Shown one piece after another: positions 8,666-16,898 of a stretch of 36,613 nt of DNA. Source of the stretch: an uncultured Gardnerella sp. (GTDB taxonomy: Bacteria; Actinomycetota; Actinomycetes; Actinomycetales; Bifidobacteriaceae). A model generated the notes under the pieces. That model was not told the origin of the DNA. It saw only the letters and a list, made by a program, of their open reading frames with translations, and did not search any database. The DNA lies in the NCBI GenBank assembly GCA_947252975.1, contig CAMXWX010000006.1, positions 1-36,613 of the forward strand, in the 5' to 3' direction. The translations under genes were made by a program, and so were the position numbers. Position 1 is the first letter of the stretch. Each line of letters begins with the position of its first letter.

Positions 8666-9478
8666 ATGGACGCGAATATGGACGCAAGTATGAACGCGAA
8701 TACTGTTATAAACGCACAAAACTTAAGCGTAAGTTACGGCAGCCGCACTGTTGTAAAAGACGTTTCGTTTACGATTAAAAGTGGCGAATTTGTTGGGCTT
8801 CTTGGCGCAAATGGAGCTGGAAAAACAACGCTTTTCCGCGCGATTATGGGGCTAATACCACATTCTGGAAAACTCGAAGTGCACGCTAGTAAAAGCGATG
8901 AATCTTTGATTAATTCGCGAGTAAACAACGTTGGTTACGTGCCACAACGCCACGATATTGCGTGGGATTTCCCACTTTCTGTACTAGACGTAGTAATGAT
9001 GGGCCGCATTCGTCATATTGGCTACGTTCGTCGTGCAAAAACAGAGGACTACGAGATAGCACTCGCTTCTCTTGAGCGCACAGGAATGGCGGATTTTAGG
9101 GATCGCACAATCGGCGAGCTTTCGGGCGGTCAAAGGCAGCGCGTACTTGTTGCGCGTGCTCTTGCTGGGCAGCCGCGATTGCTTCTTTTAGATGAGCCAT
9201 TTACAGGCTTAGACATGCCTACTCAAGAGCTGCTCACAAGTCTTTTTTTGGATTTAGCAAAGTCGGGAGAAGCGATTTTGATGAGCTCGCACGACATAAT
9301 CGGATCTATAAACTCGTGTTCTAGAATCATGCTTTTTGACGGAAGCATAGTAGGAGACGGCGCTCCAGAATCGTTAAACGCAAATCAATGGGTGCAAACA
9401 TTCCATGTGGATGCGCAAAATCCACTAATCAAAGCTGTAGAGCGCGTTATGGCGCATGAAAGCGGGGCAGAAAAATAA
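8666..9478 (+). CDS. Metal ABC transporter ATP-binding protein
   Basis: The protein has a Walker A motif (GANGAGKTT, about residues 47-55), Q-loop region (VPQRHD), ABC signature (LSGGQRQR), Walker B (LLLLDEP) and the switch His (SSHD). It matches ZnuC/MntB-type ATPases. Several ATGs are possible: 8645, 8666, 8678 and 8690. I choose 8666 because GAGGG lies five bases upstream; the first gives 277 residues and 8666 gives 270. The stop codon shares one base with the permease ATG (9478), indicating translational coupling. It powers metal import with the neighbouring permease and lipoprotein. Confidence 0.93.
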   Translation: MDANMDASMNANTVINAQNLSVSYGSRTVVKDVSFTIKSGEFVGLLGANGAGKTTLFRAIMGLIPHSGKLEVHASKSDESLINSRVNNVGYVPQRHDIAWDFPLSVLDVVMMGRIRHIGYVRRAKTEDYEIALASLERTGMADFRDRTIGELSGGQRQRVLVARALAGQPRLLLLDEPFTGLDMPTQELLTSLFLDLAKSGEAILMSSHDIIGSINSCSRIMLFDGSIVGDGAPESLNANQWVQTFHVDAQNPLIKAVERVMAHESGAEK

Positions 9479-10359
9479 TGCTATCTCCAATCGACTTTAT
9501 ACAAGACCTTACAAACCCAGACCTTTGGTTCTTACTAAAAGCGCTTATAGTGGCGTGCCTTTCTAGCGTAATATGCGGAGTTGTAGGATGCTACGTAGTG
9601 CTGCGCGGAATGGCGTTTATTGGAGACGCAGTAGCGCACTCCGTGTTCCCAGGACTCGCAATCGCGTTTGTTTTGCAAGGAAACTTGCTATTTGGCGGCG
9701 CGCTAGCAGGAGTTGCAACCGCGCTAATCGTATCAATATTTAGCCAAAATCGCAGGCTTCGCGAAGACTCGTTTATAGGCGTATTTTTTGTGTCTGCCTT
9801 TGCGCTTGGAATCGTAGTAATATCAAAAGCTTCGGGCTATGCAGGATCCCTGGAATCGTTCCTATTTGGCTCCATTACAGGAATCCCAGACTCCGACATT
9901 GCTGTAGTAGCAATAACAGGGCTAATAATCGTAACGCTTTTAATGATGTTCCACAAAGAGCTAGTATGCGTTTCGATGGACCGCGAAACAAGCCGCGCAA
10001 TGGGGTTGCCAGTAGCGTGGTTGGATGGAATGCTATACGTTTTAGTTGCGATTGCTGTAGTGGTATCTGTGCAAATAATTGGAAACGTGCTTGTTTTAGC
10101 GCTTTTGATTACGCCTGCGGCGACTGCGCGATTGCTTACTGACCGACTTGGAAAGATGATGATTTTAGCGCCTGCTATTGGGTGCGCTTCTTCGATTCTT
10201 GGAATGTACTTGTCTTGGAGTTTAGACACTGCCACTGGCGGAACAATCGTTTTGGTTGCGACTTTTATGTTTGTTCTAGCGTGGGTGTGCTCGCCTAAAC
10301 ACGGGTTGGTAGCGAGGATTGTGCCAAAACTACGATCAGTTGTTGCACGATTTGACTGA
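9478..10359 (+). CDS. Metal ABC transporter permease (ZnuB/TroC type)
   Basis: This 293-residue integral membrane protein has about seven to eight hydrophobic helices and typical ABC-3 family sequence (FIGDAVAHSVFPGLAIAF near the N-terminus; VQIIGNVLVLALLITPAATA near 200). It forms the membrane channel for the upstream ATPase and lipoprotein, and the ATG overlaps the ATPase stop by one base. It is the last gene of the unit. A structured intergenic repeat begins on its stop codon, and no U-tract terminator is visible directly after it. Confidence 0.93.
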   Translation: MLSPIDFIQDLTNPDLWFLLKALIVACLSSVICGVVGCYVVLRGMAFIGDAVAHSVFPGLAIAFVLQGNLLFGGALAGVATALIVSIFSQNRRLREDSFIGVFFVSAFALGIVVISKASGYAGSLESFLFGSITGIPDSDIAVVAITGLIIVTLLMMFHKELVCVSMDRETSRAMGLPVAWLDGMLYVLVAIAVVVSVQIIGNVLVLALLITPAATARLLTDRLGKMMILAPAIGCASSILGMYLSWSLDTATGGTIVLVATFMFVLAWVCSPKHGLVARIVPKLRSVVARFD

Positions 10360-10470
10360 GCTTGAAATTGCATAATGCATTTCAAGCTCCTTCAAAGCGC
10401 TGAGCCGCTCAAGGCAGAAGCATTGCTTCTGCGCGGCGAAGACGTGAGCGCGGCTAATCCGCGCGAGCGA
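10358..10470 (+). repeat. Structured intergenic repeat, copy A
   Basis: This is the first of four related elements (see 19499, 26499, 29656). It begins with a hairpin GAGCTTGAAAT/ATTTCAAGCTC around a TGCATAATGC apex (10358-10389). Then comes CGCTGAGC and a stem GCCGC/GCGGC (10404-10408 and 10433-10437). That stem encloses the hairpin GCAGAAG/CTTCTGC (10414-10432). The last element is GCGCGG/CCGCGC (10448-10453 and 10459-10464), flanked by a GA/GA mismatch and CGT/GCG pairing. Sequence shared with the other copies lies mainly in the GAAGACGT and CGCTGAGC blocks, while the hairpin arms differ but stay complementary. A 65-codon open frame over this element is not credible as a gene. Confidence 0.8.
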
Positions 10471-10657
10471 TTTTCTCTATTTGCTGTTGCGCGAGGTTTG
10501 AGTATTTCTCTCCTCGCAAGTGACGCGCACTTTTACGGATGGTTTATGAACGTTAATATTCTAAGGTTTTAGGTTTTAGTACGGCGCTATTTATTGCTCG
10601 TAGAGAAATACATCAAACCTTCTGGATATCTAGGACTTTTGCGTGGCTTTTATCACC

Positions 10658-10745
10658 GAGATTCTCGATTTTTCTTGCTGCTTCAGCGAATCACCATCAA
10701 AGATGCTGAGGTTCGCTTCATCCGCTGCGAAAAATCTCGAATCTC
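10658..10745 (+). other. Intergenic structured element (long imperfect hairpin) upstream of plsC
   Basis: An 88-base rod can be drawn from the sequence. The outer stem is GAGATTC/GAATCTC (10658-10664 and 10739-10745), followed by a 3x3 internal loop and a stem ATTTTTC/GAAAAAT (10668-10674 and 10729-10735). Further in lie AGCGAA/TTCGCT (10685-10690 and 10712-10717) and an apical CATC/GATG with an AAA loop. It lies in the 300 bases between copy A and the acyltransferase gene, where I see no other gene. It could be a leader RNA element or a repeat; no T-run follows, so it is not a standard terminator. Confidence 0.5.
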
Positions 10746-10777
10746 TACAGCACCTGGCGTAATCATGTAGTGTGCTT

Positions 10778-11701
10778 ATGGAAGATTTTGCGGTTTATAG
10801 TTTGCGGCACAATAGACGTATGGTATCTAAAGGAAAACCTTCGCCTAGAAGCGCAGTTAAGCCGCTCAGCGATGAGCAAGTAGAACGCTTAGCGCGCGCA
10901 CACAAGTTAGTTGACCCTACTTATTACTACCCAACGGGCGCGCGGACGCCAAATACGGCAGAAATCAACGCGCAAAATCCAAAGGCAACCGAACGATTGC
11001 TTGAAGGAACATCTCGCGTGCTTAGATCTCGTTGCAAAGTGCGCGCATGGGGATTAGAGAATGTGCCAGAAGAAGGCGTGTTTATAACCGCTTGCACGCA
11101 CGTTACAATGTTCGACGTTTTTGTGCCAATGACTTCTCTATTCCACCAGGGCCGCCGTCCGCGATACATGGCAAAAGCAGAGCTTGCGAATTGGCCAATC
11201 ATGGGAAAATGGTTCCAGCTTGTTGGCATGCAACCAGTTCCGCGCAGAAGCGGAAAAGCGCGCGAAATCGAAGAAGAATCGATTAAAATCCTAACAAATG
11301 GCAGGCCGCTTAGCGTATGGCCAGAAGGAACAGTTACGCGCGACCCTCAAAAATGGCCTATGAGCATGAAGCCAGGAATCGGCATTATTGCGCTCGAAGC
11401 ATCGCGCAGACTTGGGCATCAAATTCCGCTATTTTGCGCTGTTACGTGGGGTGCTGCAAGCATTAATCATTGGTGGCCGTGGCCAAAGAAAAACGTTGTA
11501 ATGTGCTACGATGCGCGTCTTGATTATTCGGATCTTCTTGAAGATATGGAGCATTGGGGCGATTTGCCGCCTATGGAGTCTGCTGCAGAGCTGGCTCGTC
11601 GCGTACGCGTGCGCATGACGGAAATTATGGAAGAGATTCGCGGCGAAAAATCGCCAGCTGGATACTTCGATTACAAGCTTATGAAAAGAGTTAAAGAATA
11701 G
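10778..11701 (+). CDS. 1-acyl-sn-glycerol-3-phosphate acyltransferase (PlsC family)
   Basis: This protein of about 307 residues has the acyltransferase HX4D catalytic motif as HVTMFD (about residue 108) and the substrate-binding PEGT motif (WPEGTVTRD, near 180). It would transfer an acyl chain to lysophosphatidate or a related glycerolipid at the membrane face. The N-terminal extension before the catalytic domain is about 90 residues, as in actinobacterial homologues. The start is uncertain: ATG 10778 is chosen over GTG 10772, ATG 10820 is possible, and none has a good ribosome-binding site. gpsA follows 332 bases later, and both act in phospholipid synthesis. Confidence 0.85.
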   Translation: MEDFAVYSLRHNRRMVSKGKPSPRSAVKPLSDEQVERLARAHKLVDPTYYYPTGARTPNTAEINAQNPKATERLLEGTSRVLRSRCKVRAWGLENVPEEGVFITACTHVTMFDVFVPMTSLFHQGRRPRYMAKAELANWPIMGKWFQLVGMQPVPRRSGKAREIEEESIKILTNGRPLSVWPEGTVTRDPQKWPMSMKPGIGIIALEASRRLGHQIPLFCAVTWGAASINHWWPWPKKNVVMCYDARLDYSDLLEDMEHWGDLPPMESAAELARRVRVRMTEIMEEIRGEKSPAGYFDYKLMKRVKE

Positions 11702-12033
11702 CGATTGTAAATTTGTGATTCGATAAGCGATAAGTCGTTGATAAGTCGTTAGCAAATCGTTGATAAATCAGTGATAAGTTGTTAGAAAATCGTAAGCAAA
11801 TCACTAATAAATCACTAATAAATCACTAATAAAGTCTTCACAAAATGCCCGTAAAGCGCACTGTGTAGAATTATGTAATAGTGTGATTAAAAGTTGACTA
11901 AGTTGACTACAAATTAACTAAGTTTGCTACGAGTTGACTAAGTTGACTATAACTTGACTAGTTGTAAATCGCTACAAATGGCTTACGACCAAAGTAGTTT
12001 ACAAACTCATAAATCGAAAGGCTAGGCGTAAAC
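11702..12033. repeat. Intergenic region of degenerate short tandem repeats
   Basis: There is no gene here. Bases about 11718-11835 are a run of decayed 10-12-base units such as GATAAGTCGTT and AATCACTAATA. Bases about 11889-11965 are a second run built on GTTGACTAA. The second run creates several TTGACT -35-like hexamers ahead of gpsA, so any promoter there is ambiguous. This looks like microsatellite expansion and drift rather than a defined element. Confidence 0.6.
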
Positions 12034-13029
12034 ATGAACGTTACGGTGTTGGGTGCTGGAGCTTGGGGTACGGCGTTTGGGCAGGTGCTTGCAGACGCGG
12101 GAAATCAAGTGACAATGTGGGCTATAGAGCCGCAAATTGTTGAAGGCATTCGTAGCAATCACCGCAACGAAGTTAGGCTGCCAATCGTAGAGCGTTTGCC
12201 AGAAAACATTACAGCTACGGGGGATCGCGCAGAAGCTGTAGCAAACGCAGACATTGTAGTAGTTGCGATTGCAGCACAGTTTGCGCGCGTTGCACTCGAA
12301 GAATTTGTTGGCAAGATTCCGCAAAATGCGATTGTTGTTTCGCTTATGAAAGGCATTGAGCGATCTACAGGCAAGCGCATGGACGAAGTTGTGTGCGAGG
12401 CCTTGAACTTACCGCGCAACCGTTTTGCAGCGCTATCTGGGCCAAACTTAAGCAAAGAAGTGGCACTAAGGCAGCATGCGGCGGCGGTTGTTGCGTGCGA
12501 GAATCGCGCAAATGCCGAAGTGGTTGCAAAAGCTTGCTCAAACAGCTACTTTAAGGCGTTTGTTTCAACAGATGTGATTGGCGTAGAGATGTGTGGATCG
12601 CTTAAAAACGTGGTTGCGCTTGCAGTTGGCATGGCTCGAGGAGCAGGTTACGGCGAAAACACGGCTGCTATGATTGAAACGCGCGGTCTTGCAGAGTTGA
12701 CGGCATTGGGCGTTGCGGAAGGCGCGGATTCTCGCACTTTTGCAGGACTTGCAGGCTTTGGCGATTTAGTGGCAACTTGCGGATCTCCTCTAAGCCGCAA
12801 CTACACTTTTGGATCAAATCTTGGAAAAGGCATGAGCGTTGAAGAAGCAACTGCTGTGAGTAATGGCGTTGCGGAAGGCGTTCCAACTACTAGCGCGGTT
12901 GTAGCAATGGGCAAGCGTTTGGGAGTTGCAACTCCGCTTGCAAGCGCAATGGCTCGCGTGCTGGAAGAAGGAATCTCTTGCCAAGAGATGCTTGCAATGC
13001 TTTTTGATAACGATGTTTGCGAAGAGTAG
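12034..13029 (+). CDS. gpsA: NAD(P)-dependent glycerol-3-phosphate dehydrogenase
   Basis: This 331-residue cytoplasmic enzyme reduces dihydroxyacetone phosphate to sn-glycerol-3-phosphate for phospholipid synthesis. The N-terminal dinucleotide-binding motif GAGAWGTAFG (residues 7-16) is clear. The family signatures LSGPNLSKEVA (about 135-145) and the catalytic-Lys segment GSLKNVVALAVG (about 188-199) are present. The C-terminal domain has GFGDLVATC and SRNYTFG. Length is normal for GpsA. It lies between a PlsC-type acyltransferase and ddl, an order I recall for bifidobacteria. Confidence 0.96.
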   Translation: MNVTVLGAGAWGTAFGQVLADAGNQVTMWAIEPQIVEGIRSNHRNEVRLPIVERLPENITATGDRAEAVANADIVVVAIAAQFARVALEEFVGKIPQNAIVVSLMKGIERSTGKRMDEVVCEALNLPRNRFAALSGPNLSKEVALRQHAAAVVACENRANAEVVAKACSNSYFKAFVSTDVIGVEMCGSLKNVVALAVGMARGAGYGENTAAMIETRGLAELTALGVAEGADSRTFAGLAGFGDLVATCGSPLSRNYTFGSNLGKGMSVEEATAVSNGVAEGVPTTSAVVAMGKRLGVATPLASAMARVLEEGISCQEMLAMLFDNDVCEE

Positions 13030-13084
13030 TGAAGCACGAAAGCTATGCGTAAGTCGCAAGCGTATAAGCGTGTAAATCGCAAGC

Positions 13085-13155
13085 AAAAATAATAATCAAA
13101 AATAACTAAGATAACTAAAATAATTCAAAATAACTAAAATAATTCAAAATATAAA
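13085..13155. repeat. AT-rich tandem repeat before ddl
   Basis: About 70 bases made of repeated AATAACTAA and AATAATTCAA units end in AAAAGGA, which supplies the ribosome-binding site for ddl. Two nearly identical 19-base units (AATAACTAAAATAATTCAA) are visible at about 13112-13148. Confidence 0.65.
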
Positions 13156-13164
13156 AGGAAAAAA

Positions 13165-14310
13165 ATGACGAAAAAGCGTGTAGTGTTCTTGTACGGCGGT
13201 AAAGCGGACGAACATTCGATTTCTTGCATATCGGCTGCTGGAGTGCTCAGTGCTGTAGACGAAAGTCGATTTGAAATCGTGCGCATTGCAATCACAAAGC
13301 AAGGCGAGTGGATTGTTGGCGGCGAAGATCCGCGAAACTTCCACATGGAGCAAGGCGAGCTGCCAGTAATCACAAAAACCGCAGAAACGCGCGATGTTGT
13401 GCTAGACCCAGCAAAGGGCGCCGACGGATTTTTGGTGCGAGAGGCGGATGGCACGCTTGCAAGCTTAGGTCATATTGACGCTGTTTTCCCAGTTCTTCAC
13501 GGACCAAACGGTGAAGATGGCACTTTGCAAGGCTTGCTAGAAATGATGCAAGTTCCGTACGTTGGTTGCGGAGTTTTAGCCTCAGCTGCGTGCATGGATA
13601 AATACTACGCAAAGCAGCTTTTTAAGGCGGCGGGAATTGCTGTGGCTCCTGGAATCGCACTGGACGCGCGCACGTTTGCAAGCGACGCGGCAAATCGCTT
13701 CGGCGCGTATGCAAACGAAATTCTTGAGCAAGTTGAAGAAGCAAAACTAGAGTATCCGCTTTTTGTAAAGCCAAGCCGTGCAGGGTCTAGTTTTGGAGTT
13801 ACAAAAATAGAAACGCGCGATGCTAAGGCCTTAGCAGATGCCGTTTATGAGGCCTCAAAGCACGATTGGCGAGTGCTAGTAGAGCAGGGAATTGATGCGC
13901 GCGAGATTGAGTGCGCTGTTCTTGCGGCACGCGATGGTGAAGAGCCAAAAGCCAGCTGGCCTGGAGAGGTTGTGCTCGACAAGCGCCAGGCTGGCGAAGA
14001 CCAGTTCTACGATTTTGACAGCAAATATATGGATTCTGCAGCTTCGCACGTTGAAGTTCCAGCAGATTTGCCAGAAGAGACTTTGCAACGCGTTCGCAAA
14101 ACGGCGCTCGCAGCATTTAAGGCGGCAGACGGCAGAGGACTAAGTCGCGTGGATTCTTTTGTGACTAAAGACGGTCGCGTAATCCTTAACGAGATCAACA
14201 CAATGCCTGGATTTACGCCAATTTCCATGTATCCAAAAGCTTGGGAAGCAACGGGAATAAGCTACAGCGATTTAATCACAAAGCTTATTGAAGGCGTTAT
14301 TTTAGACTAG
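13165..14310 (+). CDS. ddl: D-alanine--D-alanine ligase
   Basis: This 381-residue ATP-grasp ligase joins two D-alanines for the peptidoglycan stem. The N-terminal FLYGGKADEHSISC, the central KPSRAGSSFGV (about 210-220) and the C-terminal metal site NEINTMPGFTPISMYPK (about 335-351) are all present. The omega-loop has FYDFDSKY with the Tyr expected for D-Ala-D-Ala rather than D-Ala-D-Lac ligases. AAAAGGA ahead of ATG 13165 supports the start. A CPBP protease gene follows after 12 bases and probably shares its transcript. Confidence 0.95.
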   Translation: MTKKRVVFLYGGKADEHSISCISAAGVLSAVDESRFEIVRIAITKQGEWIVGGEDPRNFHMEQGELPVITKTAETRDVVLDPAKGADGFLVREADGTLASLGHIDAVFPVLHGPNGEDGTLQGLLEMMQVPYVGCGVLASAACMDKYYAKQLFKAAGIAVAPGIALDARTFASDAANRFGAYANEILEQVEEAKLEYPLFVKPSRAGSSFGVTKIETRDAKALADAVYEASKHDWRVLVEQGIDAREIECAVLAARDGEEPKASWPGEVVLDKRQAGEDQFYDFDSKYMDSAASHVEVPADLPEETLQRVRKTALAAFKAADGRGLSRVDSFVTKDGRVILNEINTMPGFTPISMYPKAWEATGISYSDLITKLIEGVILD

Positions 14311-14322
14311 TCGGAGGTAAAA

Positions 14323-15333
14323 ATGCGTAAACAGCGTAAGCTTGCAAACAAGCAGCATCCAGACGCGTATACGATTGCGCGCAAGCGTCAAGGATCTGTA
14401 GGAGTGTCGCTGTGCGTGTTCCTATTTACGTGGATTCTTGCAACGCTTTTAATTGGCGAATTGATTAGCATGTTTGTTCCAAAAGGCGTTTTAACACCTT
14501 CGCTAAGCTCATTTGTTTCTTCGGATGTTGCGCAATACCTAATAGCGTTGCCTCTTGCAATGCTTGTTCTAAGGCGTACACCAGCGGTAGAAACTCGCAA
14601 GTTTACTATGTCTTTGCGCCAATTTGGCGGATTCTTTGCTGTTAGCGTGCCAATAATGTATGCAGGAAGTTACATTGGGCTTGTTGCTTCCGCGCTTATT
14701 TCTGGCGGAAAAGCCGAGAACAGGATTGCAGATATTGTAGCAGGCGGAAACGTGTGGGAAACGCTGCTTTTTGTGGTATTTTTAGCTCCAGTTGTGGAAG
14801 AGTGGCTGTTTAGAAAGCAAATTATAGACAGGTTGCGCGTGTATGGCGAAAAGCGTGCGATTGTGTTCTCTGCATTGGCGTTTGCGCTTTTCCACATGAA
14901 TATGTTCCAATTCTTCTACGCTTTTGGGCTTGGTCTTGTGTTTGGATACATGTACGTTCGTACATCGCAGCTTAGATACAGCGTGTTTTTGCATATGATT
15001 GTAAACTTCCAAGGCAGCGTTATAGCAATGTGGATTTCAAACAACATGATGGATTCAAATGGAGATCTTATTAAGGTTGAAAATTTGAACACTCAAGAGA
15101 TTGCGGATTTGGCTCCAGGGTTTATGTTTATAGGCCTTTACGCAATGTTTATGATTGTTATGTTTGTGTTTGGAATTGTGCTACTTGCTCGCCGCAAGAG
15201 GTATCTTGAATTCTACGATTCGCCGCTAGAGATTCGTGGCACTGCTGGAACAAAAGCACTTTATGGAACTGTTGGCGTTATGGGATTCTTGATTGCGTCC
15301 GTTTTGCTAAATCTGCTTATGCTGTTTGTGTAG
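14323..15333 (+). CDS. CPBP-family intramembrane metalloprotease
   Basis: This 336-residue multi-pass membrane protein carries the CAAX-protease/bacteriocin-processing (ABI) motifs: EEWLFRK (about 158-164), FHMNMFQF (about 189) and HMIVNF (about 225). The Glu and His residues are the expected zinc-binding catalytic ones. A good GGAGG (14313-14317) precedes ATG 14323. It follows ddl closely. Natural substrates of bacterial CPBP proteins in such contexts are generally unknown. Its last codons (CTG TTT GTG TAG) are echoed as a repeat just downstream. Confidence 0.85.
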   Translation: MRKQRKLANKQHPDAYTIARKRQGSVGVSLCVFLFTWILATLLIGELISMFVPKGVLTPSLSSFVSSDVAQYLIALPLAMLVLRRTPAVETRKFTMSLRQFGGFFAVSVPIMYAGSYIGLVASALISGGKAENRIADIVAGGNVWETLLFVVFLAPVVEEWLFRKQIIDRLRVYGEKRAIVFSALAFALFHMNMFQFFYAFGLGLVFGYMYVRTSQLRYSVFLHMIVNFQGSVIAMWISNNMMDSNGDLIKVENLNTQEIADLAPGFMFIGLYAMFMIVMFVFGIVLLARRKRYLEFYDSPLEIRGTAGTKALYGTVGVMGFLIASVLLNLLMLFV

Positions 15334-15415
15334 GGTGAATCTATAAGCTGTTTGTGTAGGGTGTTTAAGCTGTTTGCGTAGTCTGTTTGCGTAGTCTGAA
15401 TCTGTTTGTGCAAGC
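15320..15415. repeat. Degenerate repeat derived from the end of the CPBP gene
   Basis: CTGTTTGTGTAGGGTG overlaps the stop codon of the CPBP gene (TAG at 15331-15333). Related copies CTGTTTGTGTAG, CTGTTTGCGTAG, CTGTTTGCGTAG and CTGTTTGTGCAAG follow to about 15413. The intergenic space seems to have grown by slippage duplication of the gene's 3' end. Confidence 0.65.
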
Positions 15416-15458
15416 TGAATTTATTTAATTGAATATTGATTTAAGTTAGGAGGCGTCT

Positions 15459-16841
15459 ATGTTAGACAAAAACAATTTAGAAAGCGCTCAATGTGCAAAT
15501 GACGATTGCTTTGCCGCAGATCCAATTCGCGTGGGTCTTTTAGGCGCTGGAACAGTAGGATCGCAAACAGCGCGTCTAATAGTAGAAGAAAACGCTGACT
15601 TATCGGCAAGAATCGGCGCTCCTCTAGAGCTTGCTGCAGTCGCGTGCTTGCATCCAGAAGATGTGGACGCGCCATGGATTGCCAAAGATCTTTTAAGCGC
15701 AGATGCAGGAGCGATTTGTAAACGCGAAGATATAGACATAATCGTTGAGCTAATTGGCGGCTTGGAGCCAGCGCACACATTTGTAAAAACCGCGCTAGAA
15801 TGCGGAAAGTCGGTTGTAACAGCGAACAAAGCGTTGCTTGCAAAGTTTGGCCCAGAACTCTACGAGTGCGCGCAAAAAAACGGAGCCGATTTAAGCTTTG
15901 AGGCGTCTGTTGCAGGCGCAATCCCGATTTTGCGTCCACTTAGAGAGTCGCTTGTAGGCGACAAAATCACGCAAATTTTTGGAATCGTAAACGGAACTAC
16001 AAACTACATTCTTGACGAAATGACGGTGCGCGGCCTTGATTTTGATTCGGCTTTGCGCGCAGCTCAAGAAAAGGGATACGCGGAGGCGGATCCTACAGGA
16101 GACGTTGAAGGATTTGATGCAGCAAACAAGGCTGCGATTTTGGCAACGCTCGCATTCCAGATGCCAATAAGCATTGATGACGTTAGCGTTGAAGGAATTA
16201 GCGCGATTACGGCTGAAGATATTGCGGCAGCAAGTGCGCAAAATCGCGTGATTAAGCTGCTTGCGGCGGTTGCTTGCGATTCGAGTGGCGCAGTGAGCGC
16301 AAGTGTTTACCCAGCGTTGGTTAGCAAAGAGCATCCGCTGGCTTCCGTTCATGGCAGCTTTAACGCCGTTTTTGTTAAAGCACAAGCGGCGGATGATCTT
16401 ATGTTTTACGGCCGCGGCGCTGGTGGCGCTCCAACAGCAAGCGCGGTTGTTGGAGATATTGTTGGAGCTGCTAGAAACATAGCGCGCGGCTGCAACGATG
16501 CTAGCGTGCCAATGTATAACGCTAAGTCTTTGGCTTCTACGCGCTCGATTCGTGCGGATTTTGTTGTGCGATGCAGCATGGAAGATACTTCGCTTGCGCT
16601 TTGCGGCGAAGTGATGGATGTGTTTGAGGAGCACGGTGTAAACGCGGAACGATTGCCTATGCTTTGCCAAACTCAATACGATGGCGAAGGCGATTGCCCA
16701 GCTTGCGGAATCAGCGGCCCTGGCGATTTGCGCGTGCTTGTAAAAGATTGCACAGAGGCGGATTTGCAAGCGGTTCTTGCCGATTTGCAAAAAGTGGATG
16801 TTGTGTGTGCAAAGCCTCTTGCATTGCGAATTATTGAGTAA
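15459..16841 (+). CDS. hom: Homoserine dehydrogenase
   Basis: This 460-residue enzyme reduces aspartate semialdehyde to homoserine on the way to threonine and methionine. The N-terminal NAD(P) motif is GLLGAGTVGSQTA (about 25-37). The family signature GIVNGTTNYILDEM (about 175-188) and the catalytic-site segment AEADPTGDVEGFDAANK (about 205-221) follow. The C-terminal 80 residues form an ACT-like regulatory domain, suggesting threonine feedback control as in other actinobacterial Hom. TAGGAGG (15446-15452) precedes the ATG. thrB follows after 57 bases. Confidence 0.96.
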   Translation: MLDKNNLESAQCANDDCFAADPIRVGLLGAGTVGSQTARLIVEENADLSARIGAPLELAAVACLHPEDVDAPWIAKDLLSADAGAICKREDIDIIVELIGGLEPAHTFVKTALECGKSVVTANKALLAKFGPELYECAQKNGADLSFEASVAGAIPILRPLRESLVGDKITQIFGIVNGTTNYILDEMTVRGLDFDSALRAAQEKGYAEADPTGDVEGFDAANKAAILATLAFQMPISIDDVSVEGISAITAEDIAAASAQNRVIKLLAAVACDSSGAVSASVYPALVSKEHPLASVHGSFNAVFVKAQAADDLMFYGRGAGGAPTASAVVGDIVGAARNIARGCNDASVPMYNAKSLASTRSIRADFVVRCSMEDTSLALCGEVMDVFEEHGVNAERLPMLCQTQYDGEGDCPACGISGPGDLRVLVKDCTEADLQAVLADLQKVDVVCAKPLALRIIE

Positions 16842-16898
16842 TCGAGTAATTGAATAATTTAGTAATTTGATAGGCTGCTCGAGTGGAAAAGGTGCGAA

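Noticed and set aside
10358..10470. Copy A as a simple transcription terminator for the transporter unit
   Set aside because: The hairpins are strong but no T-run follows any of them, and the same architecture recurs at three other places. Termination remains possible but does not explain the conserved core.
10375..10572. Small plus-strand open frame over structured repeat A
   Set aside because: It begins inside the first hairpin of the repeat, has no ribosome-binding site and encodes nothing recognisable.
11702..12033. Possible CRISPR array
   Set aside because: The repeats are 10-12 bases, degenerate and contiguous, with no unique spacers of constant length and no cas genes nearby.
15891..16790. 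Long minus-strand open frame (299 codons) opposite hom
   Set aside because: The plus strand encodes a clear homoserine dehydrogenase. The minus frame has no recognisable domain, no ribosome-binding site, and Arg/Asn/Cys-rich sequence typical of a shadow frame.
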